A stretch of DNA of 64,000 nucleotides from contig JAMKCF010000012.1 of the NCBI GenBank assembly GCA_023634235.1, positions 2,029,001 to 2,093,000 on the forward strand. Direction: 5' to 3'. Below the pieces are notes generated by a model. That model was given only the letters and a program-made list of their open reading frames with translations, had not been told where the DNA came from and did no database searches. Below are positions 27,401 through 36,400 of this stretch, piece by piece. How positions within the stretch are numbered: position 1 is the first letter of the stretch; the number at the start of each line of letters is the position of its first letter. The DNA is from Pisaster brevispinus. Its lineage: Eukaryota; Echinodermata; Asteroidea; Forcipulatida; Asteriidae. Both the position numbers and the translations under genes were made by a program.

Positions 27401-30400
27401 ATTTCAATTCCTTTGGAAACGTTTGACCTTGCAAAATAACTTTGTGAAATTTTGAACTTCGAATAAATTACTGTAAATTTACCTCTTGGAAAAGTTACAG
27501 ATCAAAGAAGCACACAAGTGGATGATTTCAGACTCTCCATTAGCATGGTTTTATTGAGGAAGAATCTTAGAAGACAACTAACAGAAGCATGAAGGCTGAA
27601 GATGGCTCATATTGAAAGCTGCATGTCCAGTTTCTGTGTTCCACTCCTTCCCAGGCATCAGACTCTTATCCTGCCATCAGACTCTGTTCAATATGTTTCA
27701 TGATCACTGTAGGGCCTACTACTAGTTGATAGCAAATCAAGATGAAACTGGTAAAATAAACAAAATTCAAGACATAAAACATTTCAAGATTGGATGGTAA
27801 CAAGTAGAAGGTGCGCATACTGTTTTAGAAGTGAACAACTTATGAATGAAAACCTTTCATCGAAGGGTTGTGAAATATTTATGCTACAATACGTAGTTGG
27901 CGGAACACTTTGTGTCAAATCTAACCATAACAGAGTCAGCAATCATACAAAAATGCCCAATTCTACCCCCTTCATGATCATACTAAACATTCCTTAGTTT
28001 TAATAACCCTCACTACTTGATAATTTAAGGATAATCTTTATTAACATAACTGTGCATTACATACGAAACACACGATCATTCCGACTGAAAAGCGACGATG
28101 TTGAAACGAAGCTTACCGTTTTATTCACCATGTCGCACCGAAAAACACTGCCGTGAGTGCCGGTCTGCAACCCCCTTGACCAGCTGATGTCACGTCCGGA
28201 CGTGTCCGTGCAATCTCGGTGTGTGATCAAAACATTATCAATGTTGGTCCTTTTCTGCTTGCATATTCTCATATAATAAATGTCATACCAATCACTGAAG
28301 CAGGTGAACATCTCAGTGAAACTTCGTCTTCAATTCCATATCACCGTTAAGCCATCAGAATGGCGAAAAGGGAAACAATTTGACGCCGAATATAGCACAG
28401 GTTGAGAGGAATTCATTTCAGTAGCGTTGCGCCATTGATAAGCTTTCGTTGAAAGTTCGATGAACTGTGACATGTCCAAACGTGCACAGAAATCATGCCA
28501 TACTTCTAGCCTTTAGTGAAGGCCACGTGGTACTGGAGTAAACACAGCACAGCTTGTGGCAACTGTTGTTACGTTGGCCTGTTTTTGCTGCTTTATATTT
28601 CAGGCAACAAGCCTCTTGACATAAGGCTAGCGCTCAGTTGCACTGGAATCAGTCGCGAGTTGTATGCCACATGCCGCGTTAGGTATTGGATCGAGGTTTT
28701 AATATTTGAATGGCCAATTTCACTTAGAAATCTATCTCAGGTCTAATGGGGTCACTCTTTGAATGTGATTTGTATAATTCGGCTGGAGCTTTTTTTATGG
28801 TGCAAGTACCTTTCATGTAGCATTAATGGTTCTCCGATTATAATTTTTTTTAAATATTAAACGTTGAGTTATTTTTATGATGTCATCGATGACGTCATCA
28901 AACCGAAACAATTTGGGTGTCATATACATACTACGATCTATATTCATAGTAAGTTTCAAGACAAAACCCTTCTTGGGTTATGAGAAAAAAACGTTTGAAA
29001 TCTGAATTTTGAACTTCCGGTTTTGACCGGAAGTAAAGGTCAAATGGGGTCACACTTTGTGTAAGATTTGTTTAATACTTCAAAAGCTTTTAAATGGTGC
29101 AAAGATCATGTATGTATCAAATATGGTTATTGAGATATGATTATTTTAATATAAAACTTCAATTTGATGTAATTACGTCATCGATGATGTCATCATTCAA
29201 ATTTTTTTATTTTGTTATGTACACACTGTGATCTAGGTATAGAGTAAGTTTCAAGTCCGTACAAGCTTTACTTTTGAAGATAGCAAAATAATAAAAAATT
29301 TGACCTCGTCTACGTTTTTCGTTGTGACGTAGCTATGACGTCATATATCATATTTCTAGGATGCTCATGAGCTAAACAAAATATTATGCATTGAAAGTTT
29401 GGACATATTATATTTCACCTAGGCTCCAGAGCCCCAAATAACATAATTTTTACTTTAACTTCCGGTTTCGACCGGAAGTGAAGATCAAATGAGGTCACAA
29501 TGTGCATTCCAAATGTAAAACATTTCAAGACCTTTTATATGCAACAAAGATCTTGTATGTGGCAACTTGAGTTCTCAAGATATGAATTTTTCAATATATT
29601 AGACGTTTTTTAAACGTAATGACGTAATCGATGACGTCATCAACCCAAAAAAGATTATTTTCCGTCTAGACACCAAAGTCTAAGTGCATGCCAAGTTTCA
29701 AGTCTTTACGACCCTTACTTTTTGCGAAAGTTGCGAGAGAAGGTTCAGTGGGAAAGAAGAAGACCACGAAAAATAAACAGTACAATAACAATAGGTTTTC
29801 GGGCGGAATGCCCGAACACCTAATAAACAAATATATGAATGTTTAAACAGAAATAGAAAGAGATCTGTGAAAATGCACAGGAAAACAACAACAATATATA
29901 TCTTTAAACTTTATAACGACCCCTTAAATTTGTAAGCTTTTGGTTATTTTAAAACATTTGTTAACTTCAAAGTTGACCTGGTTCGAACATTGGCAGAAAT
30001 AAAGACGACAACATAAATACCAGGGCAAACAATCTGAAGGCTAAAGCAAAAGTTTTAGTTTTATCATCGGGTACATGCTTCTAACTTTAAATGTAACAAA
30101 GCAACAGGAACAATACGGGTATGTTCACTACATCACTGCTAACCTCGCTGCTAAATATTCTCAGCGGGTTTCGCTTGACCAAACGACTTTGCTAAAAAGT
30201 ACCATGCGTTCACACAAGGCATGGTCGCAGTTAGCTAGCATAGAGTGTTTCGGCTTCCAGTAGTTTTTTCTGCCACTGTAGTAGTTTGTTGAAGAAATCT
30301 TTATGTTGGCTCGAAGAATAGCTTATATAGTACACATGTAAATTTCCATATTTTTCGGCCAAGTTCGCAGCAATTCTATTATTTAAATTCCCAGTGATTC

Positions 30401-33400
30401 GGAATGAGAAAAGTATCTTGTTTTGGTCTGTTCATGTCACTAAATACATTGCGTCATCAGCTAAGTTCAGTGTTACAATTTCGGCCCCATGTGTGCGCGA
30501 TGTCATCGTACCACAGCACGTACGTTGCCTGTCTATGGGATGGAGGTTGATCACCTCACGTGGCCGGCCGTGGGAAACGTTTTTGGATCGTATTGATAAT
30601 TTACAAACATGGATCCTAAAAGTGGACGATTCTTTCGTGTTTATTCTCTTTCTGTGTTATGAGTATGATTTAACTGTCACAAGGAATATAGATGATGTCA
30701 ACTTCAATTTAAAAACTTCAATAATTTCGGCGGTAAGTGAGGGAAAAATTTCTAGGCCTACGCGCAACACGAGGAGAAAAAAATAAAGGCCATGGAAACA
30801 TCAAGCTGAAATCATATTTACAGCTAGCTAAGGTCAGTTGCGTTCACACGAGAAAAACACACTGCTAAATTACTTTATCTGCACGGTCAAAGTATCAAAT
30901 TTCACTGCTAAGTTGAGTTAGCAGCGAAATTTTTGCTGCTAACTTAGCAGCAAAGTTAGCTACAATTTGCATTCACCTGGTCAACAATTTTCGCTGTCGG
31001 CTAGCAGCGAAGTTAGCTATTCATGCGTTCATACATGTACCCTATTACAATTAAAACAAAGCACAGGATGTAAGTGAAATGTAATAACACGGAAACGTTG
31101 GGGTCAGCAGTCTGACACACAGATAATGATTGACACTTGCCATTTTGCAAATAGCATGCATACAGACAAGTAAAAGTACTAGGCCCTCATAACAAAAGGG
31201 AGAACGCCCCAAATCAGGGCTGGACAGCTCAGTTGGTAGAGCGCCCGGAGGTCTGGAGGTCCACGGTTCAAGTCCTGTTCTAGTCAATTTTTCTCAGCTT
31301 TTTCCAAATTGTTAAAATTTACCCAGTTAGTTTCCGTCAGAAAACAGTATGCCCCCATAGGTGGCTTCACCAAATGCGGGGCATAAGAATCTAAACTTTC
31401 AAAATCAATTCTTCTGATTGGCCTTAAATGTGCATAATTTGAACGCCAGTCTAAAAAAGAACACATTTTCAGTTGCTGCTAATGGTCTAGGATCCGGAAG
31501 TACAGCTTATTAAAAATTATGGTTTCTCATGACTGCCGAGTTTAGATTGAAATTTTAAATAGCTATTTTTTATAGATAAGTGGTGGTTAATTAAAACTAA
31601 AAAAGAGTTCTTTACAAAACACAGTGCCCTCTAGCCTGCAGTAGTCCAAAAGTATGGGACAAAAATGCACGGTGAAAGCAGCTCACCAATATGCATGTTT
31701 AATAATATGCTTTAATTAATGAATGCCGCGTGACTGAGAAGCCTCTATGGACATACTTGGGCGATACAGAAAGCAGTCAGTTCACTACTGCAGTCCTCAG
31801 TCTTACAAAATCAAATAAAACATGCAGTTGGATTTTGAAGGGTTTGGGGGGGGGGTAACAGGCCTGGAATTACACGGACACTACTGAGGCCATGGCCTGT
31901 GTTGCCACTGGTCTTGGCCTTGCTGCCCTTTCAAAAGTTTCCAAGAGACTTTAAGATTGAAGTGACCTTTGCAAAATGAAAATAGCCTTGCCCTCTCCAG
32001 ATGAAATTCCAGGCCTGGGGCAGGGGCAGGGTTAGGGCCAGGCACAGTAATGTTTTTTAAGGGTGCACTATTAACACAATTATTAACGGAGTAAAATCTT
32101 GTATTCTTTGATATGAAAAGAGCATTTTTTTTAAGAAAAGAGATTGCTTACGTCACCACCGCTGTCCTTCATCCCGATGATGTTTGGATGTTTCGAGAGG
32201 GAAACAGCGACCTCTATTGGCAAATCAATGCCAGTGTTTTTCGGTACGCTGTACAGGATGATTGGAGCAGGGGATTGGTCAGCCACCTACATGTCAAGTG
32301 CAATAAAAACATTATATATAAAACAATACTTCGCACAAGTTCCATACTAATATGTTCAAATGCATACATTACACTTAATAATTGTGAATACAATTTGTGA
32401 CCCACTCTGTGAAAATGAGTCAGATGTCGCCCAATGCATTATTATGTAATGGACAATTCAATGTGGAAAATATTATTATTATCTTCTTTTTTTTTTTTTT
32501 TTTTTTTACTTTTTAAGATATATATTTGCATGGTTAACTTTCAGAACACTTATTTTTAGCCAATAAAGCTATGAATACAACAATTTTGTGATCATACTTT
32601 AGTCTAATTTGTATCCTTTTGCGTGAAATGGTTGTTTAAAACGTCACTTTACCTGTAATTCGTTTTTAACACAAAATGATATATTGACTAATTTCAAACA
32701 GGAGTAACTCAGCGACACGATACACCCCAAAGCTTAGACATATACCAAATAACTGCTGCTGGTGTGTTCTTTCCAGCCATGCATATAACTAAATTCTTTA
32801 AATTGTCAACATCTGACTCATTTTCACAGAGCGGGTCACATTTATAGGTAGGGTCATCCGATCGTATGGTTGGTGTCAACGTAATGCTGAGGGGAAAAAT
32901 TGGTGGCATATAGATCTAGGAACATGCCGTCAGTTGGCGCAAGGCGATCGATACGTATGGATGTGATACAACAGGCTAATTTATGTAACTTCATGGACTA
33001 ACTTACATTGGATGAGTCTCTTGTTATTTGGCTTTTGTTATATAGAAAATTCCATCACGGTGTGTTGCTGCTGGTTGCAGCAACGCTACTAAAGACGGTG
33101 TCAGTTCGTGCAGATTCCCATCAGATCCAAAGTCCCAACAAGTTTTGACAGTTGCAGTGAAACATACCAGAGTTACACCCAATTCAGACAAGCGCTCAAG
33201 AGTCACATCGAACCAAATAGATTAGGAGCAACAAATAGAGTCAGACTTCGACCCAAATCAATTTTGGTTTCAGACAGGCGAACTAAACGTAACATTTACA
33301 TTAGCTTCGGCTCATGACAAGATCGACGTCTGAAACCAAGACGCTCCAGAGTAATTCCGAACGATTGCATTGCAACAGTCAAATTTTTTACTTCCAGCGT

Positions 33401-36400
33401 GTCCAGTCATGTCAAACTTTTCACTTTCTTATTTCAATAATTTGGTTCGGCGCGACTCTAGAGTGCATGTCTGAACCGGGTGTTAAATGGTCCGGAATGT
33501 CCATTAAGTCTTACTGCATGTGCATTATCGTTCAGTGCCTAGGTCTACACGTCATTAAGGCGTAAAACATAAATTGGTTAATACATTGAACTATAACTCG
33601 TATCAAACTCATAAAAATAGTAAGTATTACTATTGTTTCAAACCATGTTAAGACCAAAACATGCACATGGTTTGTAATGTGAAAAACACAGTACCACGTC
33701 AGAGTACTATTAAAGGTATATGTAGCCCAGTAGGGTCATAGATTGGTTTTTGTCGGTGTAATGCTGATTTACAGGCTAAATTATCAATAAAGATACAATA
33801 AAAGTCCCCTGTGAAAGTTTCAGCTGAATGCAGTGTCTACTTGCTGAGAAAACAGCAAAACACTGTCACAGTATTTTCATCAAGATTGTTGAATCCAAGC
33901 TTTTATGGTCATCAACTTTTGGAGTTTTCCCAATCTATGACCCTACCTTTAAGACCAGAAATCTGAGTCACTGTACCTGTGTGTAATGTTGGATGAGAGC
34001 CTCTGATGTCATCAAACCTTTGAAGTAACAAGGAGTAATGACGAGAAGTGCATCTGCTCCTGCTGCACACATCATCTTAGACATTTCAATGGTGTCTCTT
34101 GTTGCTATAAAAACAAAAATGACACCAATGAAATTGTTGCCATTACCCAAACGGTGCTGGTGCTCTACTAACTCAGGCTCCTTAATGTTGGTGGTCTCCC
34201 TAGATTTTTTGAACATCTTTGTTTGGCCGGGGTTGCCAGTCAGAAGCCATTATTTAATTAATGTAAAAAATTACCCAGCCAGTTTCCCTTGTAATTAAGT
34301 ACTTGATGCCAGCATTTAACTAACAAATAATAACATCTTCCAGGAAAAGTATGACTTACATTCACAACCAGATCCAGCTACAACAAGTTTATCTTTAGGC
34401 GTCTCTTGTCGAACCTTCCTTATCATCTCAACACGTTCTTCTTTTGTCAGGAAGACGTACTCGCCGTTCGATCCATGAACAACATAACCTAAACATAGAT
34501 AAGTAGGATTTGAAACTTTCCATGGTGGAAATATGGTGATGTTTGCGGTAACACCGTGTAAAAATCTCTTTTGAGTAAGTGTAGGTTCTGAAAAGAACCG
34601 GTGGGTTAACGACTCAACGTTTCGATCAGTATGCTCTGACCGTCTTAGCTAAACATAGATTAGATAAAAAACATACAGGTAAGTTAATTATATATTAACC
34701 ACTTCACGTCGAATGAAGTCGTTATCCGCAAACTTTTTTTGGACAGACTTATGGCGGATGATTTTGAACTCACAGTCCAACTTTGGACTTTGCTAAAGGC
34801 CGAACGGCTGGTGGTTTTATCTACACGTCCTTTCTAATATGTAGCGTGTTGGGGTAGCAGGGCTCGAATTTGGGGAAAAAATCCACAAGACTGCAGGGCT
34901 TGTAGCTCAAAACTTTTCTTGGACCAGAAAATTTGTTACAAGACCAGAATCAAAATGAGAAGAACACTCTACACAGTTTCACATTTGAGCTGTTTTTGTA
35001 CCAAGCACTAGAGAAGATTTATCAAGTTTTTCTTGTGGGTAATACTTCAATACTCAATTGATCAGTTTAATTTTAAAATTTGGTGACGTGTTATTGTTCA
35101 AAAACACAAGACCGCCGGACTTGTACGGTCATAAGTTTACTGGCCCGACACTAAAATCACTGGCCTCGGGCCTGCGGTCCAGTGTCAAATTCCAGCCCTG
35201 GGTAGGCACCTACAGTGATAAGCTCAGCCACGACACTACAGCTTAACTTCAGTCTGGTAATTCTGGTAATATTAGCTACAATTTTTTAACGATGAATGTA
35301 CATATACAGGTATATCAATAATTAGAGAAAGACCGATTCGCCAAATGTTGTGATTTTTAACCCATGTCAGTTTGTGGCGTGATCGACAATAGGATGCCTT
35401 GTTACAACTGTGACATACATGGATTGTTGAGACATTGTAGGACTTAATAAGGCCACTAAAAACTAATTGTAGTTTCTTGACATGCCACCTCTGAATAATT
35501 AAATTAACAAGTTAAAATGTTCATATCTCTTTATTTTATCTACAGTCAAAATGCCTGAGGGCCATTTATCTGATTTCTTTTCCATTAGTAATTAGAACTT
35601 CAAAATGACAATGCAAGATGTCATGACATGACATGTGTTTTCATTTGTTTTCCCATGACGCGTGAAGTTTCATTGTTACTGTGCGCCTTGAGTTCAAGAC
35701 TAGGCACTTCTACACACGAGTTTTGTAAAGTTTCAACGTTAAAGTTTTGCTCTCCAGATTCCCTTATTTTTGACCAAGTTTATTGCCGTTTAAGGTATGT
35801 AGATCTTGTTTATCTATTGTAAGTTTATATCAGGATTTGGCAGGTTCGGTCTGTGGGTTTGCATTATTCCTTATGCTCTTTAGATACCTTTTAGATCGTT
35901 TGTTGTAAATCCTCCGTATAGTATTACTGCCTAGTTTGTATGCATTCAGTGCGGGTAGCCTGCGCCATGTTTTAGGTTGCGCTGGTCTTGCGTAGGACTT
36001 TCCCTCTTCAGTTCTCTTTCGCTGGTGGTTTAATTGTTAGGAGATTAAGATTTATCTACGATATGTTCAGGTGTTTACTAAAACCCATGTTATTTTGATT
36101 CATATTGTTGTTCTTTGATATACGAGGCGTTTGTTACAACGCACTAGTTTTTGTTGTGATTGGTTGTAAGTTAGTGTATCAGGGCTACGCTTGTTCAGTG
36201 TCGCGGATTGATATTTGTCTGAGTAAGTTGGTGATTCGCCGCCCAGAGTTAGTCTCGCCGTCAGTCGTCTAGAGGAATTAGCTAGGCTAATATAACTAGG
36301 CTGTGTTTTTTGCATTTTTAAAAATATTTCTTGCAAGGCATTTGTGCAGTCAAAGATTTGCTTAGTTTTGCAATTTCAGTGTGTACCTGTACTTACAAGG

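Noticed and set aside
28057..28311. 84-codon minus ORF in HOGA1 intron 4 as an extra gene or exon
   Set aside because: No splice borders that keep frame with HOGA1, no recognisable motif, and HOGA1 is complete without it.
6213..31285. tRNA-like A and B boxes as true tRNA genes (6213-6285, 13330-13400, 24468-24535, 31220-31282)
   Set aside because: No acceptor stem or complete cloverleaf can be formed, and the copies continue into shared non-tRNA bodies, so they are SINE heads.
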